This document shows, in pieces, positions 8,083 through 16,112 of a stretch of DNA of 64,000 nucleotides (positions within the stretch are counted from its first letter, which is position 1; the number at the start of each line of letters is the position of its first letter). The position numbers and the translations under genes are program-made. The notes under the pieces are model-generated. The model was not told the origin of the DNA. It saw only the letters and a list, made by a program, of their open reading frames with translations, and made no database searches. This DNA is from Devosia salina (lineage in GTDB: Bacteria > Pseudomonadota > Alphaproteobacteria > Rhizobiales > Devosiaceae), in the NCBI RefSeq assembly GCF_019504385.1, contig NZ_CP080590.1:3328001-3392000 (forward strand), read 5' to 3'.

Positions 8083-10161
8083 CTACTCGCAGTCCTCTGC
8101 GCCATAGTTCGACGCGCATGGATCGGTCTGCGTGTCGGGCTTCAAGAGGCTCGCCATTTCCACCAGGCGCACGAATTCGGCGCGATAGCCGCCCTCATCC
8201 GTCCCGCGCCCGACCTGGGCCAGGGCTCCGACCGCGTCCCAGCTCATGGCCGTGCCATAGACGCTCCCCTTGAACTTCTGCCCGAAAGCGGCGACGGCGG
8301 CCGCGAACTGCGCATCGACGCCCGCATCGGCGATGTCGCCATAGACTACATTGGCGGTGACAGGCTGTTCGATGAGCTGACTGACATCGCTGTCGGGCAG
8401 CTTGTAGCGCATCTTGAGGAAGGCGATTTCCTCCGAACCTGCGCCGGCATCCGTGCCACCATAGCGCAGCGGATCGACCAGTTCGCCGCCAGAGCCCGCC
8501 GGGGTGATCTCGTAGAGCGCTGTGACGGTGGTGCCCGCACCGACATCGCCTGCATCTACGGCGTCATTATTGAAATCCTCGCGGTTGAGCGCGCGGGTTT
8601 CATAGCCGATCAGCCGGTATTCGCTGACGACGGCGGGATTGAACTCCACCTGCACCTTCACATCCCTGGCGATGGTATGGAGCGTGCCGCCGATTTCCTC
8701 GACCAGCACCTTTTTCGCTTCGGCAAAACTGGAGATGTAGCTCGCATTGCCATCCCCGTTCTGGGCCAGCGCCTGCATGGTCGCATCGTCGAGATTACCG
8801 CGGCCAAAGCCCAGCACCGAGAGGCTCACCCCGCTCGCCCGCTTGTCGGCGATGAAATCCTTGAGCTTTTCCGGATCGTCGATGCCGACATTGAAATCGC
8901 CGTCGGTGGCAAGGATTACCCGGTTTGTGCCGCCTTCGATGCGCGCCTCCTCGGCCAGTCTGTAGGCCAGCTCGATCCCTTCGGCGCCGGCCGTGCTGCC
9001 GCCCGCATAGAGCTGGTCGAGCGCCGCCATGATCTCGGCCTTGTTGTCGGCCGAGGTGGGTTTCAGCGCCACGCCGGCCGAGCCGGCATAGGTGACGATG
9101 GAGACCGTGTCATCGGCCGACAGCTGATCGAGCAACAGGCCGAAGGCGCGTTTGAGGAGCGGCAGCTTGTCTGCCTCGTCCATCGATCCGGAGGTATCGA
9201 TGAGAAACACGAGATTGCTTTTGGTGTCGGCGACCGGTGGCTCGAAACCCTTGATGCCGATCTGCACGATCTGCGTCTTGTCGTTCCAGGGCGTCGGATA
9301 GACCATGACCGTGGGCTTGAACGGCACCTCGGCGCTTTCTGCCGCCGGATAGTCATAGGGGAAGTAGTTGATCAGTTCCTCGATGCGCACCGCATCCCGC
9401 TCGGGCACATAGCCATCTTCCAGCATGCGGCGCGTATAGGCATAGCTGGCCGTGTCGACATCGAGTGAAAAGGTCGAGACCGGCTCTTCTGCCGCGACCC
9501 TGAGGCGTTGTTCCTCGAAGGTGGCAAACTCATCGCTGCTCGGCATCACCACCTGTGAGGGCGGCATATAGTCGGCGGCGTTTTCGACCATCATGCCGCC
9601 AGCGGGAGCAGCAGACATGGCGGAGGACGGGGCCCCCACCATCTTTGTTGCCGTATTGGCCCGACCCACTTCGCTTTCTGCAGTCATCATTGGCGCGGGG
9701 GCCAACGGTGCCACTGCTTCGGTCTGGTCGGCCAGGGCCATCTCGGCGTCGACCGGAGCCTCCTCGCGGGCCTCGGTCACTGGGGCCGGCTCGGGCGTGG
9801 CGTTGGCATCGGTCTCGGCCAACTCCACTGGCTGGTTGACCTGAGGCACGACCTGCGACGTCGGGGTCAGCGACGTGGTGCTATAGAGCTGCCAGCCGAG
9901 CGGCAGGACCAGCAGGACGAGGGCGGCAGTGCCCACGGGAATGCGCATGTCCATGATCGAAATCCCCTTCAAGGAATTGATGATGGACATGAGACGGCCG
10001 CCCGCCGCATTTCCTTTGGGGGCGTGCGCAGATTCTTTCTGATCGGCCTCGAAGGCCGTCCGGGCAGCATTGAGGGCGCGCTCGCGGGCGGCGGCGCGAG
10101 GCGGCGGCACGGCGCCGGACTTCAGCGTTTCGAACGGATCTTTGTCTTCAGGAAAGCTCAT
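8083..10161 (-). CDS. Membrane-anchored von Willebrand factor A domain protein (YfbK-like)
   Basis: A 692-residue protein. A short cytoplasmic N-terminus is followed by one transmembrane helix at about residues 72-90 and an Ala/Pro/Glu-rich linker. The YfbK N-terminal segment comes next (DVDTASYAYTRRMLEDGYVP), then a VWA domain with an intact MIDAS motif (LIDTSGSMDEADK, about residue 320), and a C-terminal region of the DUF3520 type. Most of the chain should be periplasmic. Its ATG overlaps the stop of the upstream ECF sigma factor by 4 bases, so the pair is co-translated. Its cytoplasmic end could therefore act on the sigma factor; that role is inference. Confidence 0.88.
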   Translation of the reverse strand: MSFPEDKDPFETLKSGAVPPPRAAARERALNAARTAFEADQKESAHAPKGNAAGGRLMSIINSLKGISIMDMRIPVGTAALVLLVLPLGWQLYSTTSLTPTSQVVPQVNQPVELAETDANATPEPAPVTEAREEAPVDAEMALADQTEAVAPLAPAPMMTAESEVGRANTATKMVGAPSSAMSAAPAGGMMVENAADYMPPSQVVMPSSDEFATFEEQRLRVAAEEPVSTFSLDVDTASYAYTRRMLEDGYVPERDAVRIEELINYFPYDYPAAESAEVPFKPTVMVYPTPWNDKTQIVQIGIKGFEPPVADTKSNLVFLIDTSGSMDEADKLPLLKRAFGLLLDQLSADDTVSIVTYAGSAGVALKPTSADNKAEIMAALDQLYAGGSTAGAEGIELAYRLAEEARIEGGTNRVILATDGDFNVGIDDPEKLKDFIADKRASGVSLSVLGFGRGNLDDATMQALAQNGDGNASYISSFAEAKKVLVEEIGGTLHTIARDVKVQVEFNPAVVSEYRLIGYETRALNREDFNNDAVDAGDVGAGTTVTALYEITPAGSGGELVDPLRYGGTDAGAGSEEIAFLKMRYKLPDSDVSQLIEQPVTANVVYGDIADAGVDAQFAAAVAAFGQKFKGSVYGTAMSWDAVGALAQVGRGTDEGGYRAEFVRLVEMASLLKPDTQTDPCASNYGAEDCE

Positions 10162-10727
10162 AGCAGCCCCCTCAATGTCTTGCGGGCTTCGTGCACATGG
10201 AAGGAGACGGTCGCTTCCCTGATACCCATTATGGTCGCAGCTTCAGCGTGGCTCAGCTCTTCGGCATAGACGAGCAGCACCGCGTCGCGCTGTTTTTCGG
10301 GCAGGGAACGGACCGCGTCCCAGAGCTGACTGCTGGTCACCGCCGCTTCCTGGTCCGCGGCAGCCTCTTTGGGCGCCACCTCAGCATAGGCATCGGCATG
10401 GCGGCCGCGCCGGGCGCCGGCCCTTTGCCAATCGCGCACCGCATTGAGCGTGATGCGATAGACCCAGCTCGAAAAGGCGCTGCGCCCGTCAAAGCGCGCA
10501 ATGCCCTGCCCGATCTTGACGCAGACCTCCTGGGCTATGTCCTCGGCGTCGTCGCGATGCCCGCACCAGCGCCAAGCCGTGCGATAAATGCGGTCATATT
10601 GACCCTCTATCAGCTCGGCAAAGGCCGCGGCATCGCCGTTTGCGGCGCGAGCGACGAGGGCCCGGGTCAGCGCCTCGGTCACGTCCGGCGGGGGTGCGGC
10701 GGTCAGTCCCATCACTTGTGCATGCAC
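10158..10727 (-). CDS. ECF (RpoE-type) RNA polymerase sigma factor
   Basis: A 189-residue sigma-70 family protein of the extracytoplasmic-function class. Region 2 runs from about residue 38 (YDRIYRTAWRWCGHRDDAED) through FSSWVYRITLNAVRDWQR. Region 4 is LPEKQRDAVLLVYAEELSHA followed by a helix-turn-helix. ATG at 10727 or the later ATG before GLTAAPPP could be the start. The 4-base ATGA overlap with the membrane VWA gene suggests that protein is its partner, since no classical anti-sigma gene is adjacent. Confidence 0.92.
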   Translation of the reverse strand: MHAQVMGLTAAPPPDVTEALTRALVARAANGDAAAFAELIEGQYDRIYRTAWRWCGHRDDAEDIAQEVCVKIGQGIARFDGRSAFSSWVYRITLNAVRDWQRAGARRGRHADAYAEVAPKEAAADQEAAVTSSQLWDAVRSLPEKQRDAVLLVYAEELSHAEAATIMGIREATVSFHVHEARKTLRGLL

Positions 10728-10822
10728 GTCTTGCCTCTCCGGGCTAAACTAGAGACTAAGACGATTGCACCGCGCCAGTCCTTTGGTCCGTGCTCAACAT
10801 ATTTCCCGGGGGTAGCCAGGCT

Positions 10823-11011
10823 ATGGCAGATGAACAGAAAAACGGGCCGTTCGGGCTCAACCCCATCCGCATCATGATCCTTCTCCTGGGCGCTCTCGTG
10901 CTGCTGATCTCCATCGGCATGTTCCTGGGCGGCCCGAACTCCTACCAGGCCCTGCGCGAAGCTTCCGATGCGGCCAAGGAACCGACCGCGGAGCAGGTGA
11001 GCGGGGATTAG
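10823..11011 (+). CDS. Small single-pass membrane protein
   Basis: A 62-residue protein with one hydrophobic helix at about residues 14-36 (IRIMILLLGALVLLISIGMF) and a charged C-terminus. The ATG at 10823 is preferred; an in-frame ATG at 10790 would add 11 residues. Its stop overlaps the end of the convergent mnmA gene by 4 bases. I do not recognise it. Similar short membrane proteins are often annotated as hypothetical in Hyphomicrobiales. Confidence 0.65.
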   Translation: MADEQKNGPFGLNPIRIMILLLGALVLLISIGMFLGGPNSYQALREASDAAKEPTAEQVSGD

Positions 11012-12222
11012 GCAACCAGCGCCTGCGGCACCGCTTCGGCGATGAAGCCGCCGCCCAGCACTTCGCTGGTCTCGCTGTCATCGGCATAGAAGACACAGGC
11101 CTGGCCCGGCGAAATGCCATATTCGCCGCTCACCAGCGTCACATACACATCGCCATCGCGCGACTGGATGACAGCCGGCTGCGGACCGCGGGTCGAGCGC
11201 ACCTTGACCTCAACCGGCGCGCCATTGCCGGCGCTCGCCTCGGCGAGCGGCAGGCTGCCCAGCCAGTTGACGTCGCGCAGGCGCACCGTGTGGGTCTTGA
11301 GAGCCTCTCGCGGTCCGACGATGACACGACCCGTGCGGTGGTCGAGCTTGACCACATAGAGTGGTTCGCCCGCCGCGATGCCCAGGCCCTTGCGCTGCCC
11401 GATCGTGTAATGGACGATGCCTTCGTGCTCGCCCAGCACGCGGCCGTCGAGGTGGACGATCTCGCCCTTGCTCAGGGCTTCCGGGTGCATGCGGGCAATA
11501 ATGTCGGCATATTTGCCCTGCGGCACGAAGCAGATGTCCTGGCTATCGTGCTTCTCGGCGATTTCCAGACCCATGTCGCGCGCATGCTGGCGCACTTCGG
11601 CCTTGCCCATGCCGCCGAGCGGAAAGCGCAGGAAATCGAGCTGGCTCTGCGTGGTGGCAAAGAGGAAATAGGACTGGTCGCGGTCATTATCGACCGGGCG
11701 GAACAGGTGGCGGCGGCCATCCTCGCCCAGACGGGTCTGCACATAGTGACCGGTCGCCAGTACGTCGGCCCCGAGATCCTGGGCGACGGCCATCAGGTCG
11801 ACGAATTTCACCGACTGGTTGCAGGCAATGCAGGGCACCGGCGTTTCGCCCTGCTGGTAGGCATTGGCGAAGGGCTCAATGACGGCGTTCTTGAAACGCT
11901 CTTCATAGTCGAGCACGTAATGGGGAATACCCAGCGTTGCGGCTACGCGGCGCGCATCATGGATGTCCTGCCCGGCACAGCATGCGCCCTTGCGATGAAT
12001 GGCTTCGCCGTGGTCGTAGAGCTGGAGCGTAACGCCGACCACCTCATAACCCTCGCGGGCGAGCAATCCGGCGACAACGGAGGAATCCACGCCCCCGGAC
12101 ATGGCGACGACAACGCGCGTGTCCTCCGGGCGCTTGGCAATATCAAGCGAGTTCAGCATCTCTTCTCGTATCCGGTTGGGGTCAAGGGCCAGCGGAAACT
12201 GTGCGCGCGTTTTACGCTGCAC
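11008..12222 (-). CDS. mnmA: tRNA-specific 2-thiouridylase MnmA
   Basis: A 404-residue enzyme that makes the 2-thio group of wobble uridine 34 in tRNA Lys, Glu and Gln, using ATP and relayed sulfur. The PP-loop SGGVDSSVVAGLL lies near residue 43. The catalytic cysteines are in CIACNQSVKF and in DSQDICFVPQGKY. GHYVQTR and the C-terminal beta-barrel are also present. The start may instead be the Met of MLNSLDIAKR, about 21 residues in. Its 3' end overlaps the small membrane gene on the other strand. Confidence 0.95.
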   Translation of the reverse strand: MQRKTRAQFPLALDPNRIREEMLNSLDIAKRPEDTRVVVAMSGGVDSSVVAGLLAREGYEVVGVTLQLYDHGEAIHRKGACCAGQDIHDARRVAATLGIPHYVLDYEERFKNAVIEPFANAYQQGETPVPCIACNQSVKFVDLMAVAQDLGADVLATGHYVQTRLGEDGRRHLFRPVDNDRDQSYFLFATTQSQLDFLRFPLGGMGKAEVRQHARDMGLEIAEKHDSQDICFVPQGKYADIIARMHPEALSKGEIVHLDGRVLGEHEGIVHYTIGQRKGLGIAAGEPLYVVKLDHRTGRVIVGPREALKTHTVRLRDVNWLGSLPLAEASAGNGAPVEVKVRSTRGPQPAVIQSRDGDVYVTLVSGEYGISPGQACVFYADDSETSEVLGGGFIAEAVPQALVA

Positions 12223-12357
12223 CGGTCATTCTGTCCATCGCGGGCCCGGCAGCTTTTGCCGCCTGCCCGGCAGGACTGACCGCCGGCGCCATTCAAGCAC
12301 CGCCGCAAATCCAAGCTAACTTATTGATTTCGTTTCACATTACCTTTCGCACGGAGT

Positions 12358-12373
12358 TGGCAAGGCTCTTGCA
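12358..12373 (+). promoter_or_regulatory. Sigma-54 (-24/-12) promoter for fliK-flgD
   Basis: TGGCA (12358-12362) and TTGCA (12369-12373) place GG and GC exactly 10 bases apart, as the sigma-54 consensus requires. Transcription would start near 12384, just before fliK. FlbD, a sigma-54 activator of late flagellar genes, is encoded 7.5 kb downstream. Confidence 0.72.
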
Positions 12374-12412
12374 TCGAACCGACTGATATTGTGCATGTTC
12401 AGGGGCGCCCAC

Positions 12413-14074
12413 GTGGCTTCACATCTGACGATCATCAGCGGTACCGGCGGGGCCAGCGCTTCTGCCAAGGCCTTTGCTGGCCAGCAGCCGGGGGCGCAGA
12501 ACGCCACCGGCGAAGCCGGCGGCCTGCTCGGCCTGTTCGCGGCGCTGCTGGGGCAGGCCACGGCCGCCCCTTCTGTGGCGCCTGGCGCCTCGACCACTGC
12601 CAATGGCGCTGATACGACCGGTTCCGAAGCCGGCCTTGATCTGGCCAACCTGTTTCGCCTCGGTCTCGAGAGTACGTTCGGGGACGCGTCTGACGAGGAC
12701 CCGACTGATCCCGAGGCCCTGGCCGCCGGCATGGACCTGCCGACCCAGCTTGCCGTTCCGGCCGAGCCCAAGGCCATGGTGGACTTCGTCGAAGCCCTGA
12801 GCGCACTCAAGACCAGCCTGGACCAGGGTGAGCCGCTCGACCCCGAACTGCTCTCGCAGGTCGAGACTGCCCTTGGCGATCTCGCCAAGGCCCTGGGCCT
12901 CGATCTCGATGAACTCGCAATACCCGAGGATTTCGCGGCCCTGCTCGAGACCACCGGGGCGGACGAAACCGGCCTCGCGGGTGCCCTGACACAATTGCTC
13001 GCGCCCCTGGCGCAGTCGCTCGCAGGCGCACAACCGGCGACCGACGCCGATCAGATCGCCGGGGCCAATGCCCTCGACACCAAGCTCAAGGCCCTGGGCG
13101 ACAAGCTGGGCGCCCTGCTTGCCGCACTCGAGGACGGACAGGTCTCCGCCGACAAGCTGGCCGCCCTCGGCATGGCGCCGGGGCAGCCGCTCGATGCGGA
13201 AATCGAGGCGGCCCTCAACCGCTTCGCGGCAGGCGTGTCGGCCGACGCCAAGGCGGTTCCCGAAGAACCGGCGCTGGCAATGCCGGCGCTCAAGCTCACC
13301 GAGCCCGTGCTCACCGGCAAGTCCACGGAAAACATCGACAGCACCCAGAGCGGTGATCGCGGAGCGGCGCCTGCCGCAACGGCGGAGAAGCCAGACACAG
13401 GCAGCAACGATTCCGACACGGACAATCAGTCCACTTCCGATCGCGGTCGCGACCGGCCCGATGTGGCGAGCCGCGAAACCCGCGCCAGCGTTGCGCCAGC
13501 CCCGACCGACGCCTCGAACACGCCCGCCCCCTCCGCCGATGCCAATGTGCAGCAGCCAGCGGCCGCGCGCATCGATGCGGCGGCCAATCCGCGCATCATC
13601 CAGGCCGGCTACCAGACCAGCCAGCAACAGCTCAACCTGCCGCAGATCGCCTTCGAACTGGCCCGCCAGGTGCAGGACGGCAATACCCGCTTCCAGATCC
13701 GCCTCGACCCACCCGAACTGGGGCGCATCGATGTCCGGCTCGACATCGACCAGTCCGGCCAGGTCAATGCCCGCCTGACTGTCGAAAAGTCCGAAACGCT
13801 TGATCTGATGCAACGCGACCAGCGCGGCCTCGAACGCGCCCTGCAACAGGCCGGCCTCGACAGCGCCAAGACCAGTCTGGAATTTTCACTCAAGCAGAAT
13901 CCCTTTGCTGGCCAACAGGGTCAGGCCGGCGACGGCAAGGGCCAGAATGGTGGCGAGGGACGGTCCTCCGCCAATGACAACGACCAGGGGATTGGCGAGG
14001 TCGAGCAGACCCCGCCCATGGTCAATCTCTACAGGGGCGCGCTGCAGGCCAGTGGCGTCAACATCATCGCGTAA
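12413..14074 (+). CDS. fliK: Flagellar hook-length control protein FliK
   Basis: About 553 residues. A long low-complexity Ala/Asp/Gly-rich N-terminal region is followed by a Ser/Asp linker. The conserved C-terminal Flg_hook domain lies at about residues 400-500 (LRLDP-type core: FQIRLDPPELGRIDVRLDID, then ERALQQAGLD). FliK is the molecular ruler that switches the export gate from hook to filament substrates. The start chosen is the GTG at 12413 with AGGGG seven bases upstream; ATG at 12395 and TTG at 12389 are alternatives. flgD follows 12 bases later, in one sigma-54-driven operon. Confidence 0.88.
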   Translation: MASHLTIISGTGGASASAKAFAGQQPGAQNATGEAGGLLGLFAALLGQATAAPSVAPGASTTANGADTTGSEAGLDLANLFRLGLESTFGDASDEDPTDPEALAAGMDLPTQLAVPAEPKAMVDFVEALSALKTSLDQGEPLDPELLSQVETALGDLAKALGLDLDELAIPEDFAALLETTGADETGLAGALTQLLAPLAQSLAGAQPATDADQIAGANALDTKLKALGDKLGALLAALEDGQVSADKLAALGMAPGQPLDAEIEAALNRFAAGVSADAKAVPEEPALAMPALKLTEPVLTGKSTENIDSTQSGDRGAAPAATAEKPDTGSNDSDTDNQSTSDRGRDRPDVASRETRASVAPAPTDASNTPAPSADANVQQPAAARIDAAANPRIIQAGYQTSQQQLNLPQIAFELARQVQDGNTRFQIRLDPPELGRIDVRLDIDQSGQVNARLTVEKSETLDLMQRDQRGLERALQQAGLDSAKTSLEFSLKQNPFAGQQGQAGDGKGQNGGEGRSSANDNDQGIGEVEQTPPMVNLYRGALQASGVNIIA

Positions 14075-14086
14075 GGAGTAGCGGCC

Positions 14087-14779
14087 ATGGCTGTCGATGG
14101 CGTTTCAGGTTCGAGCTCTACCAGTGCCCTCTCCGGGTCCAGGGCAACAATTGCCGAAAATTTCGACACCTTCCTGTCGATCCTGACCACCCAGCTCAAG
14201 AACCAGAATCCGCTCGATCCGCTCGACACCAACCAGTTCACCCAGCAATTGGTGCAGTTCACCGGCGTCGAGCAGCAACTCAAGACCAATGAATTCCTCG
14301 AGGCCCTGCTGCTCAATACCCAGACCAGCTATCGCGCCGATGCGGTGTCCTATATCGGCAAAGAAGTGACGGCATCGGGCGAGACCGCCGAACTCAAGGA
14401 TGGCGGCGCCTATTGGGCCTATAATGCCGAAACCAACGTGGCCAATGCCACCGTGACCATCAAGAATGCCGCGGGCAGCGTCGTCTATACCGAAACCGGT
14501 TCGCTCAACGCCGGGCCCGGGGCCTTCCTCTGGGATGGCGTGGGCAGCGACGGCAATACCCAACCCGACGGCGTCTATACGGTCGACATCAAGGGCACCA
14601 ATCTGGCGGGCAATACGGTCAAGATCTCCACCTCGTCGGTGGGCGTGGTCACGGCCGTGGACTTCTCGGGTTCCGAACCCATGCTCACCGTCGGCAAGAA
14701 CAAGGTGGCCCTCTCCGATGTCACCAGCATCCGGCAGGTCGACACCACCACCGATACCGATACCGATACCGACAGTTGA
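14087..14779 (+). CDS. flgD: Flagellar hook capping protein FlgD
   Basis: A 230-residue protein exported through the flagellar pathway to cap the growing hook. The N-terminal signature FLSILTTQLKNQNPLDPLDT with NQFTQQLVQFTGVEQQ is unmistakable, and a FlgD Ig-like/tudor domain pair follows. The C-terminus ends in a TDTDTDTDS run coded by a tandem hexamer (14751-14774). It directly follows fliK, a common pairing because both set hook growth. Confidence 0.95.
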   Translation: MAVDGVSGSSSTSALSGSRATIAENFDTFLSILTTQLKNQNPLDPLDTNQFTQQLVQFTGVEQQLKTNEFLEALLLNTQTSYRADAVSYIGKEVTASGETAELKDGGAYWAYNAETNVANATVTIKNAAGSVVYTETGSLNAGPGAFLWDGVGSDGNTQPDGVYTVDIKGTNLAGNTVKISTSSVGVVTAVDFSGSEPMLTVGKNKVALSDVTSIRQVDTTTDTDTDTDS

Positions 14780-14804
14780 TCTCCCCGTTCGCGGCGGGCC
14801 TGAG

Positions 14805-14832
14805 GCGGCGGTTCCCACCCGGGAGCCGCCGC
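14805..14832 (+). terminator. Hairpin after flgD
   Basis: A 12-bp stem with one G-T wobble (14805-14816 with 14821-14832) and a 4-base loop starts 25 bases past the flgD stop. No T-run follows, so any intrinsic termination would be inefficient. Confidence 0.5.
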
Positions 14833-14875
14833 TGGCTTGAGCTCCAGTGCAATTGATTGAAACGGCTGGCGTTTC

Positions 14876-14890
14876 TTAACCTGTTGTAAG
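14876..14890 (+). promoter_or_regulatory. Possible CtrA site upstream of sciP
   Basis: TTAACC starts at 14876, and TAAG follows after a 7-base gap. This resembles the CtrA box TTAA-N7-TTAA with one half degenerate. It lies 75-90 bases before the sciP start. SciP and CtrA form a known feedback loop in Caulobacter. Confidence 0.4.
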
Positions 14891-14923
14891 TTTCCCCTTA
14901 GGGGTATTTTAAGCCCACTGCCC

Positions 14924-14961
14924 TACTCTCTTCTCATATGGTCAGGTTTGAGTAGAGAGTA
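14924..14961 (+). promoter_or_regulatory. Hairpin covering the sciP ribosome binding site
   Basis: TACTCTCT (14924-14931) is exactly complementary to AGAGAGTA (14954-14961), with a 22-base loop. The second arm contains the GAGAG that would be the Shine-Dalgarno sequence of sciP (ATG at 14964). Forming the stem would hide the ribosome binding site. Function is inferred. Confidence 0.45.
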
Positions 14962-14963
14962 AA

Positions 14964-15242
14964 ATGACCGTACAGATGCGTCCTCGCGTGAAGTACGTTA
15001 TTGGCCCGGATGGCAGCCCGCTGACGATTGCGGACCTTCCGCCCGCCAATACGAGACGGTGGGTCATCCGCCGTAAGGCAGAAGTCGTCGCCGCTGTGCG
15101 CGGTGGCCTTCTGAGCCTGGAAGAAGCATGCGAGCGGTACACGCTCAGCGTGGATGAATTCCTCAACTGGCAGGCAGCCATTGACAAGCATGGCCTCGCC
15201 GGCCTGCGCACCACCTGGATCCAGCACTACCGGGAGGGGTGA
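14964..15242 (+). CDS. sciP: SciP, CtrA-inhibitory DNA-binding protein (DUF1153)
   Basis: A 92-residue protein that matches the SciP/DUF1153 family over its full length. It has the KYVIGPDGSPLTIADLPP opening, the NTRRWVIRRKAEVVAAVRGG helix and a helix-turn-helix with LSLEEACERYTLSVDEFLNW. In Caulobacter SciP binds DNA and CtrA and blocks CtrA-activated transcription in G1. It stands alone between flgD and a convergent GST gene. Its ribosome binding site lies in a possible hairpin and its stop codon in a cruciform-forming sequence, both described separately. Confidence 0.93.
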   Translation: MTVQMRPRVKYVIGPDGSPLTIADLPPANTRRWVIRRKAEVVAAVRGGLLSLEEACERYTLSVDEFLNWQAAIDKHGLAGLRTTWIQHYREG

Positions 15243-15300
15243 TCCGCGACCGCGCTCCGCGCGGTCAAATCTGTCCGGTGGACAGATTTGAGCGGATCAC
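15239..15300. repeat. Three-way cruciform sequence containing the sciP stop codon
   Basis: A 9-bp outer stem (15239-15247 with 15292-15300) encloses two perfect hairpins. One has an 8-bp stem (15248-15255 with 15259-15266), the other a 10-bp stem (15267-15276 with 15280-15289). Every base except two is in a stem or a 3-base loop. The sciP TGA (15240-15242) lies in the outer arm. Confidence 0.85.
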
Positions 15301-15348
15301 GTTTCGAGCTTCGCGAGAAGCCGGGCCGGATCATCGGTAAAATGAACC

Positions 15349-15376
15349 AAACCCGCCGGCTCAATCCGGCGGGTTT
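15349..15376. terminator. Bidirectional terminator between sciP and the GST gene
   Basis: A perfect 11-bp stem (15349-15359 with 15366-15376) has a 6-base loop, with AAA and TTT at its ends. It lies between convergent genes and can serve both. Confidence 0.75.
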
Positions 15377-15389
15377 CGTCATTTCCGCC

Positions 15390-16019
15390 TCACGGCGTTT
15401 CTGCGCTCATCCAGCGTGCGCCCGCTTCTCGCGCCATCAAGCGGCGGTAATAGTCTTCCGTTGCCGGCATCGCTTTCTTCTCCGCCGGCAGGCAGAACCA
15501 GCGATGGATCGACAGGCCCATGGCAATGTCGGCAATCGAGAAGCTGTCCCCGGCGATGAAGGGGCGCCCCTTGGCCAGTTCAGCCTCCAGAATGTCCATC
15601 CTTGCCGTCCAGCGCGTCAGCGACTCCGCAATGCGCTCTGCATTGTCATAGCCGGGGACCTTTCGCTGCAGGGCCAGCACAGCATACATCCAGGCCGGAT
15701 TGAGGTCCGAGACCTGCCAGCCCAGCCATTGCAGCGCTAACGCCCGGGTCTGGATATCGTCCGGGAGCAATACGCCCATCCCATAGCGCTCCGCCAGATA
15801 GACCAGGATGGCATTGCTCTCCCACATGGAGAAATCGCCGTCGATCAGCACCGGCACCTGCCCATTTGGATTAAGCGCCAGGAATTCGGGGACCTTTGGG
15901 TCGCGGATCGGCAGGCCCCAGTCCTCGCGATCATAGGCAAGGCCAAGTTCGTCCAGCGCCCAAAGCACCTTGCGGACATTGATCGAGGTTATTCGTCCCA
16001 GAACCCGCATCATCGCCAT
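15390..16019 (-). CDS. Glutathione S-transferase family protein
   Basis: A 209-residue cytosolic GST. The N-terminal thioredoxin-like half has SINVRKVLWALDELGLAYD, the cis-proline PNGQVPVLIDGDF and the glutathione-binding MWESNAILVYLAERYG. The helical C-terminal half has the FIAGDSFSIADIAMG signature. The start may be the second or third Met (MMRVLGR). GSTs conjugate or isomerise electrophiles; the substrate cannot be told. It stands alone, divergent from fliF. Confidence 0.9.
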   Translation of the reverse strand: MAMMRVLGRITSINVRKVLWALDELGLAYDREDWGLPIRDPKVPEFLALNPNGQVPVLIDGDFSMWESNAILVYLAERYGMGVLLPDDIQTRALALQWLGWQVSDLNPAWMYAVLALQRKVPGYDNAERIAESLTRWTARMDILEAELAKGRPFIAGDSFSIADIAMGLSIHRWFCLPAEKKAMPATEDYYRRLMAREAGARWMSAETP

Positions 16020-16079
16020 TCATCCTTCCTTAACTGAACCCGGCAGTTCTTGCCTAAAATCGCAAGCTGCAACAGTTGG

Positions 16080-16094
16080 TTAATACATTGTTTA
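16080..16094 (+). promoter_or_regulatory. CtrA-like box upstream of fliF
   Basis: TTAA (16080-16083), seven bases, then TTTA (16091-16094), followed by CC. This is one base off the CtrA consensus TTAA-N7-TTAA. It lies 20-90 bases upstream of the possible fliF starts. In Caulobacter the fliF operon is a CtrA-activated class II operon. Confidence 0.5.
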
Positions 16095-16112
16095 CCATCC
16101 GCTAGGTAATTT

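Noticed and set aside
12419..13846. A 475-codon frame on the minus strand opposite fliK
   Set aside because: It is the shadow of fliK, which has clear domain motifs, a sigma-54 promoter and a ribosome site. The antisense product is low-complexity Gly/Arg/Leu with no recognisable motif.
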